Below are positions 32,452 through 42,839 of a stretch of 64,000 nt of DNA, one piece after another. Both the position numbers and the translations under genes were made by a program. Positions within the stretch are counted from its first letter, which is position 1, and every line of letters starts with the position of its first letter. Origin of the DNA: Dromiciops gliroides (Eukaryota > Chordata > Mammalia > Microbiotheria > Microbiotheriidae); contig NC_057863.1 in NCBI RefSeq assembly GCF_019393635.1, positions 39,753,857 through 39,817,856 of the forward strand, written 5' to 3'. The notes under the pieces were generated by a model. That model did no database searches, was not told where the DNA came from, and was given only the letters and a program-made list of their open reading frames with translations.

Positions 32452-34426
32452 GATTTCTATGCTATTACATATACATTTTGGAATTAATGGTATAGGTTTA
32501 TTTTCATAGAGATTTTAATGCTTTTGAGATTGTGTCTTATACTTAGTTTCTAAAACAAGGAGAATATTTGTAAAAGCTTTTTATAGTCATGCGATCAAGT
32601 TTATATTTTGTAATACTCATTAATATTAAGTTCATGCTCATTTAGATTTCCTTAGTTTGAATTTCACTGTCTTTTATTGTTCCATGTGTATTTTCTTCTA
32701 TACATTTATCTAATTTTAAAAAATTGCAAGATGGTTTTGATTTCATAATACAGTGTTAATTCTAGGAGTATTGTGCTCCCATATTCTGAGTTGTTTGTTT
32801 TTGTTATTTTTTCTCAACTGATTATTTGATCAAACTCTTTAAAGCATTTCCCTGGCAAATTGTTTGCCATGGCAAGTGTAAATTGATTCTAGAAGTATTA
32901 TTTTTGATAAGCATATTCCAAAAAAAAAAAAAGAGGGGAACATTTGTAAAAGTTTTCTTTTTTCAGAAAAAAGTTTTCTTTGATATTCTGTTGTGCTTTA
33001 ACTTGTATTTAAATATGTTCTGATTTTTCACAAAAGTAATTGTATACTAAGTGCAAAAAAAGGGGTATTATTTGAAATTGTTGCATAATTATATATTGTG
33101 TTCTGAGTCAAGATGTATTCACATTTTTTGCAATCATTTATTATCCTCAATTTTTAAATCCATATGAGACTTGGATTATGGGAACTTATCATTTAAGACA
33201 TTAATTGCCTTTATTCTGAGTTATCAGATGCCAGTTGGCCAAGATGCCATCCAATCACAAGAGGAATACATGCAAAGAGCAGACATTGAACTGTTACATG
33301 AGGGGAGACATGCACGAAGTTAAGGTATGGCCGAGGGAACGGCTTTTGACAAATGTTGAGGTTGGATTCTCTTGGTTTAATATTTATTTTATTTTTCCCC
33401 ACAATATTGTACAGATGGCTGGAAGTATTCATCCCACCCATCTCACTTCTACACCTGGCTTCTATGCTCCCTCCTATATGCCTGATGCCATGGACATCTT
33501 AATCCCATGGATCTGATTAAGTCTGACTCAGTTTCCTCCAATATGTTCAGTGGCATGGACGTATATTCCATCCACCTCTTTTAAGCCTGGCATACTGTAT
33601 GGGCAGTACATACTGCTCAAGTGTGGGAATGCTCATATCCCATCATTTCTCTGTTCTTTTATGGTAACCCCCATAATTATCTCAGGTGTCATGATAAATA
33701 CAGTGTTGAATTTGGCCTTGACACCTGTTACCAATTATATTAGATTTTTTAATTTCTCATAATGGCATGAGGATAATTAGGCAGATGATGCAAAAAGTGA
33801 TGAAACAAAGATAAAAAATTATTTTTAATAATTAATATCGCAGCAATTGTCTTCTCAATTACTCTCCATAAGGGGGGACTATAATAATAATGTAATTTTA
33901 AAGAATGGTTCAATTTTTGTTTTATTATATGTTTCATGTGTAACAACTAAGATTCTGAATTCCCTTAGACATGTTTTTGAGAACTTTCATTGTTTGATTT
34001 GATTATTGACAAAGCTATTTTAAAGTTGTGTTAAGCTCAATTTTGTAGGAAATTTTCCTGGCTGATTACCAGCATCCACACATCAACCCCTGAAAAGACT
34101 TCCATTCCACGACTACACCTAGAGGACATCTGAGAAAAGACTTTCAGAGACTTTAAATGAACAGTTTTGATTTGTTCTTTTTGTTGGTTTTTTTCTCTTT
34201 CTGTTATAATATACACCATCTGTAACATGTATTCTCTGCAGAGGCCCTCCCTTTGCAAGACTAATGTCAAAGCGTCGGTTCATGAGGACAAAAAAAATCG
34301 CCCCTCTGGACAAAACTTTCCTCTCTTCCTTTTCTATATTGTTGTTCACATATTATTAGTTAGCAATAGTTATCATATTGTTTTTACTGTTCCGTCAAGG
34401 AAACATTTTGTTTCTTGAGGAACAAC
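32452..34426 (+). other. AT-rich interior of the LTR element
   Basis: No frame above 93 codons and no retroviral enzyme motifs. Two frames at 33,235-33,516 (93 codons) and 33,550-33,762 (70 codons) show nothing recognisable. The last 300 bases (34,130-34,435) match the interior of the minus-strand provirus at 17,083-17,390. Confidence 0.7.
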
Positions 34427-34435
34427 AGGGGGGAC
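34427..34435 (+). promoter_or_regulatory. Polypurine tract
   Basis: AGGGGGGAC directly before the TG of the 3' LTR. The expected primer site for plus-strand DNA synthesis. The minus-strand provirus at 17,083-17,094 has a cognate tract in the same context. Confidence 0.85.
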
Positions 34436-34805
34436 TGTAACGATTGGAATAACGCCACCTGCTGGATACTAACTGTAGAAGAGTTCTGCCCATGAAGTGA
34501 AGGTCTTTGAGGGCAAGACCAGGAGTCTTGTCTTTGGTATCAGGAAGTGACGCGGACTAGTGGGAGGAGGAAGGAAGAGACTGGCGCTCGGTCTCGCTCT
34601 CTTCCTTTTGGACTCTGGCGGAGAGTGGAGCTAGAAATGTGCTCTCCCTTTAATAGATAGGAATCTAGGCCTTTCTTTCTCTTTACCAAATTCTTATTCT
34701 CCTTAATAAATGCTTAAAAGCCTAACTCTTGCTAAAGCTTATAATTTATTGGCGACCACTCATTAAATAGTTTAGACAGTTTAGCTAGAATTTTAGCCCT
34801 TAACA
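34436..34805 (+). mobile_element. 3' LTR
   Basis: 370 bp, offset exactly 3,370 from the 5' LTR with no difference found on direct line-by-line reading. The poly(A) signal is at 34705-34710, followed by the right-hand CTTT duplication. Confidence 0.97.
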
Positions 34806-34809
34806 CTTT

Positions 34810-35570
34810 GAAATGATGGAAAAAAAATTGTTCCTTGTCCTTATCCATTAGATGACTTTGGGGAAGTATTTAAATCCCCCCAATTTGGTGAACCATCTCA
34901 ATCATTGTTTAAATGCCCTCTAAGCTTCCAGCTAGAGATTTTTGTCATTTACAAGCACATTTCCTCAGTTAGATTCCTCCCCCCCCCTCCAAAGTTATAT
35001 GAGAAATAATTTGGGGATTTTTCTTTTTAGGGATTTTATCCTTAAAACAAAATTATAAAAGCAGATGCTTTCCCTCCATTTTTAACATTATACTGACCTC
35101 TAGAGTAGAAGCAACTGAATGTCATCAGTGAAGGGAATAAACTACAAAAAGAAAGTCAATTGAAAGAAAGTCTCCCATCAGGTTTGAACCCATCTATTAG
35201 ACAATAAATAGGCTTTATTTTATGGGGTCTGTTCAGAAAACATGGTTGATATAAAAGGGTTATTAAGAATACGATGTTGGAAGACTCAGATGAACTGTTG
35301 AACACCAAAGACAGCAGAGCAAAAACAATGGAAAGGAAACAACACTGAAAGGCAAATGAATTCTCATTAATTTCAATTATCATTCATTTCCCTTCAGTAG
35401 AGAGGTGGGAACTAAAGCTGTAGAATATTTCCTATACTGTCCTATATAACACATTGACTGCACTTATCCAGTTTTCTTTGTTATGAGTTGGGTTCCTTTT
35501 TGGTTGGTTCATTTGTTTGTCTAACAGCTGTCAATATCTTAAAATTAGAACAATGACATTTTTTTTAAAT
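34810..35570. other. No recognisable feature
   Basis: Right flank of the LTR element. No repeat or exon recognised. Confidence 0.4.
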
Positions 35571-35722
35571 GTTTATCTTTTTTTGGGCAGGGCAATGAGG
35601 GTTAAGTGACTTGCCCAGGGTCACACAGCTAGTTAAGTGTGAAGTGTCTGAGGCTGGATTTGAACTCAGGTCCTCCTGAATCCAAGGCCAGTGCTTTATC
35701 CATTGTGCCACCTAGCTGCCCC
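35571..35722 (-). mobile_element. Marsupial SINE (short type)
   Basis: Full reverse copy ending 'gccacctagctgcccc'. The left tail is the T run at 35,571-35,584. Target duplication not resolved. Confidence 0.92.
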
Positions 35723-36045
35723 AATAATGGGCTTTGATGGAGAATTTCCAGATATTGTATATCTACTTACCTGGCAGACAGAGGGTACAGTTTATTTCCA
35801 ACATATCATAGTCTATCTGTCTCCCCCTGCACCCACTGGGGCCAGAGATACCTAACCTGAGTACTACAAAGACAGTGTGGTACAAATTTGAGCCTCGGAT
35901 ATGAAAGGGGAGAGAAAGCTCCCCCCAGCACCTTTAAGATTCCACCAGATCCAACCAGTAGGGATATCTCTCTGAGATTCTCATCAGCTTTGTTCCAAAC
36001 TGCTAGCTGGTAAACTGCTCAATGGAGCTGAGCTTTGCAAATCTG
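35723..36045. other. No recognisable feature
   Basis: Nothing recognised apart from ordinary unique-looking sequence. Confidence 0.4.
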
Positions 36046-36346
36046 ATTCAGGAAGCATTTCTTAAATACCCACCACACACCAGGCACTACCCTAGTTGCT
36101 AGGAATACAAAGACAAAAATGAAATGGCCCCTGGCTTCAAGGGGCTGACTTTTACTTAGGGAAAATGCAACCGAACACAGACCATTAAATATAATATGTA
36201 CCCAAAATAATTAGAAAAATAATTTTGCAAGGGAACAAGCAATAACAATGGGATATGTAGGAGGGTTTATCAGAAAAGGTCTAATGTAGGAGGAATTATC
36301 TCAGCTATGCTTTGAGGGAAACTTGAGGTGTTAAGATATGAAGGCA

Positions 36347-36488
36347 GGGGCAGCTAAGTGGCACAGTGGATAGAGCACCGGCCCTGTAGTCAGGAGTACC
36401 TGAGTTCAAATCGGGCCTCAGACACTTAACGCTTACTAGCTGTGTGACCCTGGGCAAGTCACTTAACCCCCATTGCCTCACTAAAAAA
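36347..36488 (+). mobile_element. Marsupial SINE (short type)
   Basis: Full length. The 11-bp target duplication atatgaaggca is at 36336-36346 and 36489-36499. Confidence 0.96.
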
Positions 36489-36767
36489 ATATGAAGGCAA
36501 AGAGAAAGAACATCTAGGCATGGTAAACACTCCATACAAATACAAGGAGGCAAGAAATGAAATGTCTTTTGTGGGGGAAAGCTAGCATGTCAGTTTGATT
36601 AAAATGCAGAGTATATGAGAGGGAATGATACACAATAAGACAAAAATAAGCCATCTTATTTAAGATTAGTACAAATAACTTTGTACTTGATCTAAGAAGC
36701 AATAGGGAGCCACTGAAAATGTTTGAACAGAAGAATAATTTGGACAAATCTATTTTGTAGAAATATC

Positions 36768-37468
36768 TTTTTTTGACAGTCTGTCAAGTTTTATTGTATG
36801 AGACAAATAGAAGGGTACTGAGTCCAGAGGAGATGGGGAGAATCATTTCTTGGTCTCCCCCTCCTTAGACAGGCTTGATGATCTCCTCTTTCTTAGCCTG
36901 TAGATGCTGTTCCTGATACTTTTGTGCTTCCTTAGTCTTGCACTGGTGAGCTTCAGCCTGGTCAGCCAGGAGCTTCTTCCGGGCCTTGTCTGCCTTCAGT
37001 TTATGAATGTGCTCCATGAGGATCCACTTATTCTTGAACACATTGCTCTTCACCTTCAAGTACTGTCTGTGGTACATATGGTGGTCAATCTTTTTCTATT
37101 CATGATATCTTCAGAGTAGATGCCACAGAATCCTCATTCACCTCATCCAGGTCACTTTCTCAGGCACACAAGCATTGACAGTACCCTTTCTCTTACCAAT
37201 GCCCATGCACCTGCCCTTCTGTCGAACTAGAGTATTTTTCTGGCATCTGGCACAAGAGTGCGCAGTAACATGCTTCCAGATGATCAGCCATTTTTTAATC
37301 AGCTTCTGGATCTGCTGACGGGAATTGGCATTGGCAATTTCATTGGTCTCATTGGGGTCAAGCCATACCTTCCTTTTTTCCACATTGAAGGACACTAGAG
37401 GCAAGCCTCTTCTGAAGCCTGAGCATACTTATGGCTGCAGCTGCAGCACAGAAAAGGAAAGGAGAGGG
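36768..37468 (-). pseudogene. RPL19: Processed pseudogene of ribosomal protein L19
   Basis: The reverse strand carries an intron-less full-length copy: a short pyrimidine-rich 5' UTR, the coding region from about 37,432 to 36,830, an AATAAA-type signal (complement near 36,792) and a short A tail. Matching protein stretches include [11 protein letters not shown] (37,330-37,375) and [11 protein letters not shown] (about 36,970-37,020). It is dead: the start ATG is ATA (37430-37432), a one-base insertion lies near 37,371-37,379, in-frame stops occur at 37138-37140 and twice more by 37,092, and a deletion shifts the frame before the stop. The 18-bp target duplication ctattttgtagaaatatc is at 36750-36767 and 37469-37486. 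Confidence 0.98.
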
Positions 37469-37870
37469 CTATTTTGTAGAAATATCAATCTGGCAGCTAT
37501 TTGAAACAAAGATTAGAGGAAGGAGAAGCTGAAAGTCACAAAATGAATTATAGTATTGTATTAGACCAGAAGAGAAGTAATGGTTTGAATTAGTGTGATA
37601 ACTTTATGAGTAGAGAGAAGGGAACAGATGTAAGAAATTGTAGTGGTAGAATCAAGAAACCCTGTCAGCTGATTGGTACGTGGGGCGACGGTGAGTGGAA
37701 AGTTGGGGATAGATACCGGAAGTGAAGGAGAGACAAGGGTCATGGACAAGGTTAATTTTGTGAACCTGAGTGACTGGAAGGATGGTGATGTTCTCCCAGC
37801 AAATAAGGGAGTTTGGAGGGTGGCTTTAGGAGTAAATATAATTGGTTTCATTTTGGACACGTTGAGTTTT

Positions 37871-38640
37871 AAATGCCTATAGGTCTGTCAGTGGGTTTGA
37901 ATCACAGGAAACGAGAAATGCCATTTATTGTCTGTCCTTGAGTTTTACTCTACAACAGAAAGGGAGGCTGAAGGTTGAGGGGTTAGATCCACAGTGGCTA
38001 AAGCTGCATTTGTGAAAATCTGGTCTTCACCCTGTAAATAAGTAGGTCGGAGACTCACCAGTAAAGTGCTTTGAATTAAAGGGACCTGGGGAAGCAAGGG
38101 AGGAAAGAGAGGTCTCCCATAAGCATCTCTAGAGAAAATTATTGGAAATGTTATAAAAAATGGAGCCCAAGAACAACCTTCCAAAAATCAATATGCTTCA
38201 GCTTTGTAGCCTGCTTGCTTTCTTACATCTGCACAGAGAAGAATAATAAGAGAACAAATTGTTGTCATTATGTGCTTAGTTTTTGCCTTCTATGTACATA
38301 AAAAGAAGGCGAGTGGTGCTTTGGAAACCGAGATTCTATAAGTACTCAAGTGAAAGAAAAAGGAACAGAAACAAAAGGAGAGGGAAAGGGGATTCTAGAC
38401 AAAGATTGCTGCTACCCCAGCCCTTCTGAAACTGACTAAGAATATAAGGTTATCCAAAGACAGATATCACTTAGAAATGAGCCTAATCAAATTGCTAACT
38501 GTGAACCAAGCTTCTCTAACACCAGCATCCCAGCTGATATTCCCAGAGGGGTGTCAGATATACGTAGCACTTTTGTATACATGATCCCATTTGACTAGGT
38601 GCCACATTCCCATTTTGCCAATAGGGGAAAACCTCTCAAG
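37871..38640. other. Unassigned region
   Basis: A 79-codon minus-strand frame at 37,945-38,184 has no recognisable family. The left edge may still belong to the old LINE ending near 37,870. Confidence 0.4.
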
Positions 38641-38659
38641 GTTCAGAGGTTAATTTCTT

Positions 38660-38835
38660 AATTTTTAATTAATTAATTAATTATATTTTATTTTATTTTT
38701 TGCTGGGCAATGAGGGTTAAGTGACTTGCCAGGGTCACATAACTAGTAAGTGTCAAGTGTCTGAAGCCAGATTTGATCTCAGGTCCTCCTGAATCCAGGG
38801 CTGGTGCTTTATCCACTGTATCACCTAGCTGCCTC
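38660..38835 (-). mobile_element. Marsupial SINE (short type)
   Basis: Full reverse copy with a (TTAA)n/(TTTTA)n tail at 38,660-38,700. The 17-bp target duplication tcagaggttaatttctt is at 38643-38659 and 38836-38852. Confidence 0.95.
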
Positions 38836-38929
38836 TCAGAGGTTAATTTCTTGCCCATATTCATATGCCTAGGAAGTATTAGAGGCAGGATATGTACCCA
38901 ATTAGAGGGCCATGATTTATCTGTTCTTC

Positions 38930-39110
38930 CAATCGATCAGCAAGTATTTATCAATTGCTTAATATCTGCCATTTACTGTGTTAAAGTACTGGGGATACAA
39001 AAAAAGAAAGAATAGAAAGAAAGAATGTGGGTACCTTCCTTCCTTTATCCCTCACTCCTACATGGGGAATCATGCACTGTAGGATCTTACATTATATTAA
39101 GGAAAAATAC
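38930..39110 (+). repeat. L2-like LINE fragment
   Basis: 'cagcaagtatttatcaattg', 'gtgttaaagtactggggata' and 'gggtaccttccttcctttat' in the usual order. Confidence 0.6.
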
Positions 39111-39159
39111 CGCAAGGAAAATATTTGCAACTTACAAACATCACCCAAAACAAGCATTC

Positions 39160-39400
39160 TGCTGGATGGTTCAGTGGATAGAGCATTGGCCTGGAGTCAG
39201 GAAAACCTCTGTTCAAATCTTCCCTCAAACATTTACTAGATGTGTGACCTTAGACAAGTAACTTAATTTCTGTTTTCTTTAATCCACTGGAGAAGGAAAT
39301 AGCCAACCACTACAGTGTCTTTGCTAAAAAAACTCCATAAAGAAGCACTAGCATGGTATGATATGGGGTGACAAAGAGTAGGACATGACAGAACAGTCAT
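39160..39400 (+). mobile_element. Marsupial SINE (long type)
   Basis: Head at 'ggatggttcagtggatagag', core 'gtgtgaccttagacaagtaa', then the long-type tail 'actggagaaggaaatagcca' to 'gacatgacagaacagtc'. Diverged and therefore older than the short-type copies. Confidence 0.85.
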
Positions 39401-39419
39401 TTTTTTTCTAAGAAGCTCA

Positions 39420-39630
39420 AAGCACTTAGAGAAACACAGATCCGGGAGCCAGAAGGGACCTTACAGTTCATGTAGTCCAATTCAGTATTTTACAAGGGAG
39501 GGAAGTAAAACTGAGAGAAGTAAAATGACTCATACATGCACAAGCACCTACTAAGTTTCAGAAGCAAGATTTGAAACCAGATCTTTTTTACTCAAAAGCC
39601 AGTACACTTATAAGCTCCAACAATATGCCT
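39420..39630 (-). repeat. MIR-like SINE
   Basis: 'agaagggaccttacagttca', 'agcaagatttgaaaccagat' in antisense order. Confidence 0.65.
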
Positions 39631-40185
39631 CTCAGAGGCAGTGTCTTTAAACACATCCCTGGTAGAAAGAGAAGCAAGATCATTATTTCTGCTTTGCGGT
39701 AGTTGGACTTCTCCTTCCTCTCATTAATTAGACACAAACTGCCTCTACTGACAGGCTTTCATCCAGACCAGATGACAGCTCTCCTTAAAAGAATGCAGCT
39801 AACTGCACCAACTGGATTGAACCAGCCTTCCCCAGACTCGCTGAGGATCGAATGCCCCATTTGGGGATAGCTTTAGACAAATTGGCCTATCAGGCAGGTA
39901 CCATGCACAGCAATTGTTGGCAAAGGGTACAACTCTAATCCATTTTAATGACTTGTTGGTCCCTACCTCAGTTCCAGAGCTATAGAAAGGATGGAGAAGA
40001 TCATTGGAAGTGACTTTGAATAACCTCAAGGAGGAAAGGAAGGAAGAAGGCATTACTTCAAAACCAGGGAAGAAAAAATGACGCCAGTGAAAACAAAAGC
40101 TAACATTCAATAGATATTCAGTGTACAGTGCTTCTGTGGGTGTTGGGCAGCAACAGCCCACCCCCATCACTTTGTTTATGTATTT
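39631..40185. other. No recognisable feature
   Basis: A 123-codon minus-strand frame (39,799-40,170) starts inside no recognised gene and shows no domain. I regard it as chance. Confidence 0.4.
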
Positions 40186-40189
40186 AGTT

Positions 40190-40344
40190 AGAGGCTGCTA
40201 GGTGGCCCAGCGGATAGAGTGCTGGAGCTTGAACCATGACAAATCTAAGTTCTAATCTGGCTTCAGACACTTGCTAAGGGTAGGACCCCAGGTAAATCAC
40301 TTAACCTCCAGTTCTGTTTCAATTTCCTCATCTATAAGATGGAC

Positions 40345-40393
<49 letters not shown>

Positions 40394-40495
40394 TACCTAC
40401 ATCCTAGGGTTGTTATAAGGCTAACAAATAATGTGATATTTGTAAAGTGCTTTGATAACCTGATAGGATTATATAAATGCTAGTTATTCTTAGTA
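40190..40495 (+). mobile_element. Marsupial/MIR-type SINE with long 3' end
   Basis: Head 'ggtggcccagcggatagagt', core, 'ttcctcatctataagatgg', an AAT microsatellite, then 'ggttgttataaggctaacaa' and 'gtaaagtgctttgataacct'. Confidence 0.8.
40345..40391. repeat. (AAT)n microsatellite
   Basis: About 15 units inside the SINE, at a position where MIR-type SINEs often carry a short ATA run. Confidence 0.98.
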
Positions 40496-40519
40496 TATTT
40501 AATTGTCTGTGGACATATT

Positions 40520-40655
40520 GCATCTCCCCACTAGATCATAAACTCCCTAAGGGCAGGAAGTGTTTCACATTTGTCTTTGTTTCTGCAGTGCCTATCATAG
40601 GGTGCACCATATAACATGAACTTAATAGATGTTTATTAATTTATTGACTGGCTAC
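40520..40655 (+). repeat. L2-like 3' tail
   Basis: 'ctagatcataaactccctaa', 'gtttctgcagtgcctatcat', 'atagatgtttattaatttat'. Confidence 0.65.
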
Positions 40656-40733
40656 AACATGATCCCTACTATGCAACAATCTGTGAGGAGTAGCAGCTTT
40701 ACCAACTGGCCAGGTTCAGTTAAACAATGCCGC

Positions 40734-40880
40734 ACCTTCCTTCCTTCCTTCCTTCCTTCCTTCCTTCCTTCCTTCCTTCCTTCCTTCCTTCCTTCCTTCC
40801 TTCCTTCCTTCCTTCCTTCCTTCCTTCCTTTCTTCCTTCTTTCCCTTCCTTCCTCCCTCCCTCCTTTCTTTCTTCCCTCC
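40734..40880. repeat. (CCTT)n microsatellite
   Basis: About 95 bases of near-perfect CCTT units, then a degenerate CT-rich end to 40,880. Pro-Ser-Phe-Leu and Lys-Glu-Gly-Arg open frames on the two strands are its translation and are not genes. Confidence 0.99.
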
Positions 40881-41235
40881 TACATGGGGAATCATGTACT
40901 TTCATGTGGTTGCTCTGCCCAAGGCAAAGTGGATTTCTTGAAATAGGGCTGTGCCTTAAACCCAATCCCTCTGATTCTCACTGACTGGTCAATAAGAAAA
41001 CCCAGTCCAAACCTCCTTTGGTCATTGTTTGGGTTTTGTTGACTCACAGTCAGTATGAATAGCAATTGTTTCTGTTCTGGCCAGAAATCCTGAGAGTCAT
41101 CCCCTCCAGATTGATTTGGTTTTGTTTGGTTTGGTTTTTTGAGTAGTAAAAAGAGGCCTTCTTTTGCCTCATTTATTACCTAGCTTAATCACTGAATAGG
41201 TATTGCCTCAGACAAACTGAGACTTGGGAAAGACC
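40881..41235. other. No recognisable feature
   Basis: Nothing recognised other than short GTTTT-rich patches. Confidence 0.4.
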
Positions 41236-41244
41236 TTAGCTTAA

Positions 41245-41455
41245 AAACGCCAAGGCTTCCATTGCCTCCAGGGCCATCTGTAGTCATCCTAATCTATGTG
41301 TTGCTACTGGACCTGGAAAACTCTAGAGGAGGGAGTGAAACAGGTGACTTTGCAAAGCCCTGTCTCACATTTAAATCACCTACAAGTCAAGATATCACCT
41401 TCCTAATGTCATTCGGTACTCTTCTAGAACAAAGGACAAACAAAGTCAGAGCCTA
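41245..41455 (+). repeat. 3' domain of the long-tailed SINE
   Basis: 'ccagggccatctgtagtcat', 'ggtgactttgcaaagccctg' and 'aacaaaggacaaacaaagtc' parallel the tail of the copy at 22,297-22,589, here without the tRNA head. Confidence 0.75.
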
Positions 41456-41590
41456 CAGCTCTTTGATGAGTCTAGTTTACTCTGGGTATGATGATGGCTA
41501 TGTAAATAAATAAAAGTGACCCTTCCTGGCTTCCTGATGCAGGAATTAACTCATCCAAAGGAGGCTTGGTTGCTATCTTCACTGACTCTT

Positions 41591-41750
41591 TGGGTTTTTT
41601 GTTTTGTTTTGTTTTGTTTTGTTTTAGTGAGGCAATTGGGGTTAAGTGACTTGCTCAGGGTCATACAGCTAGTATGAGGCTGGATTTGTACTCAGGTACT
41701 CCTGACTCCAGGGCCGGTGCTCTATCCAGCTAGGTGCCACCTAGCTGCCC
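41591..41750 (-). mobile_element. Marsupial SINE (short type)
   Basis: Reverse copy with a (TTTTG)n tail. The 14-bp target duplication cttcactgactctt is at 41577-41590 and 41751-41764. The 5' end is unusual: cagctaggt and acctagctg flank GCC at 41727-41747, forming a hairpin not seen in other copies here. Confidence 0.95.
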
Positions 41751-41764
41751 CTTCACTGACTCTT

Positions 41765-42625
41765 AAAGTAACTCTCCAATGGCTCCCTATTGCCAGTTTT
41801 CAGATACTTTAACCTGGCATTTAAGGATCTTCATAATCTTGCATATTGCTCTTTATCTAGCCTTATAGCTCACTTCTCAATTTCTTGTCCACTAAGTTCT
41901 CTCTAGGCCAATCTATTCTCCATTTCTTGTATATATCTCCATGCCTTAACTCTATACCTGCATCTGGAATATTCTTCCCTGCTACATCTTCTTCACTGGA
42001 AATCTAGCTCACCCTCCAAGGCTAACTCAAATGCAGTCTCCTCCAAATAAAGTTGTCTATTCTTTAATCAGGAACAATGATATGACCTTGTATGATAGCT
42101 AATCATACCTGACATTTATATAATGATTTAAAGTGTGCAAAGCACCGTACACACCTTTTCTCATTTGATCTCCTGAAACAATATTGCGAAGTCAGTTCTA
42201 TTATTATCCTTGTTTCTCAAATGAGGAAGATGAGGCAGGCAAGAGTTAAGTAACTTGTTACTTAAGTAACTAGTTCACAAAGCTAGTAAATGTCTGAGGC
42301 TGGATTTGAACTCTAGATTCTTTAGTTCAAATCCAGTGTTCTATCCACTGTACCACCAAGCTGCCTCACCTGGACTTTATGCTTCTTTTAGGTTCTCATT
42401 AGATAATACTCTGCACTGTACTGTACTTACTGGAGTGTTATTGTAAAACTGTATATATGTATACTTCATGCATACCTCTTGATAGACAGTAAAGTTCCTA
42501 AAGGGATGAGCCATTATATCTGAAATTTTTACTTAATCATCTCCCATTCTCCCTAAGTCTAGCACAGTGTGTTGTAAAGAGAAACAATTTAATTAATGTT
42601 TGATAAATGAAAGAATCAAATGAAT
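41765..42625 (+). mobile_element. L2 LINE 3' part, split by a MIR
   Basis: 'ctccaatggctccctattgc', 'acctggcatttaaggatctt', 'tggaatattcttccctgcta' and 'ctccaaggctaactcaaatg' follow the L2 ORF2 end. After the MIR at 42,100-42,365 the L2 tail resumes (42,385-42,625) with 'cctaagtctagcacagtgtg' and 'taatgtttgataaatgaaag'. Confidence 0.8.
42100..42365 (-). repeat. MIR-like SINE
   Basis: 'tttaaagtgtgcaaagcacc', 'tttctcaaatgaggaagatg', 'ggctggatttgaactctaga', 'atccactgtaccaccaagct'. It contains a local inverted repeat, ttaagtaac-tt-gttacttaa, near 42,246-42,265. Confidence 0.78.
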
Positions 42626-42699
42626 GGAAGCTCTTCTCAGTAAGAGGTGATGCATACATTCCTCCAGTTCTCCTTGAGTACTTGATGCTCATCTCATCA

Positions 42700-42835
42700 T
42701 AGGATCCCAGCTTTAGAATTATAAGAGAGCTCAAAATCTATCTAATCCATGATGTCATCTTTACAAATGAGGAAACTATAGTCCAGAAAATTAGATGACT
42801 TGCCCAAGGTCACACAGGACAGTAGCTTTGATTAG
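42700..42835 (-). repeat. MIR-like SINE
   Basis: 'caaatgaggaaactatagtc' and 'gacttgcccaaggtcacaca' in antisense order. Confidence 0.7.
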
Positions 42836-42839
42836 CCCA

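Larger units (their letters stand above)
31066..34805 (+). mobile_element. Complete non-autonomous LTR retroelement (endogenous-retrovirus type)
   Basis: The element spans 3,740 bp: a 370-bp LTR, a 3,000-bp interior and a second 370-bp LTR that I read as identical base for base. It is flanked by a 4-bp target duplication CTTT (31062-31065 and 34806-34809), as gammaretrovirus-like integrases make. The interior has a primer-binding site, one long open frame and a polypurine tract. I see no protease, reverse transcriptase, RNase H, integrase or envelope gene, so proteins from a relative would be needed for movement. Identical LTRs imply recent insertion (or gene conversion, or an assembly artefact). 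Confidence 0.95.
36050..37870 (+). mobile_element. Old L2/L3-like LINE, interrupted twice
   Basis: 'accacacaccaggcactacc' at the left, 'aagcaatagggagccactga' and 'aatttggacaaatctatttt' in the middle, 'tcaatctggcagctatttga' after 37,486, and 'gagtgactggaaggatggtg' at the right run in the order of a long mammalian LINE-class repeat. A SINE (36,347-36,488) and the RPL19 retrocopy (36,768-37,468) were inserted later. The exact family is uncertain. Confidence 0.6.

Noticed and set aside
36865-37404. RPL19-like frames as a functional gene
   Set aside because: No introns, a lost start codon, several stops, indels and target-site repeats show a retrotransposed pseudogene.
39799-40170. 123-codon minus-strand frame
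   Set aside because: No family resemblance, splice context or promoter. The length is possible by chance in 64 kb read in six frames.
40629-40984. Open frames with repeating Pro-Ser-Phe-Leu or Lys-Glu-Gly-Arg
   Set aside because: Produced by the CCTT microsatellite in several frames. No initiation or domain context.
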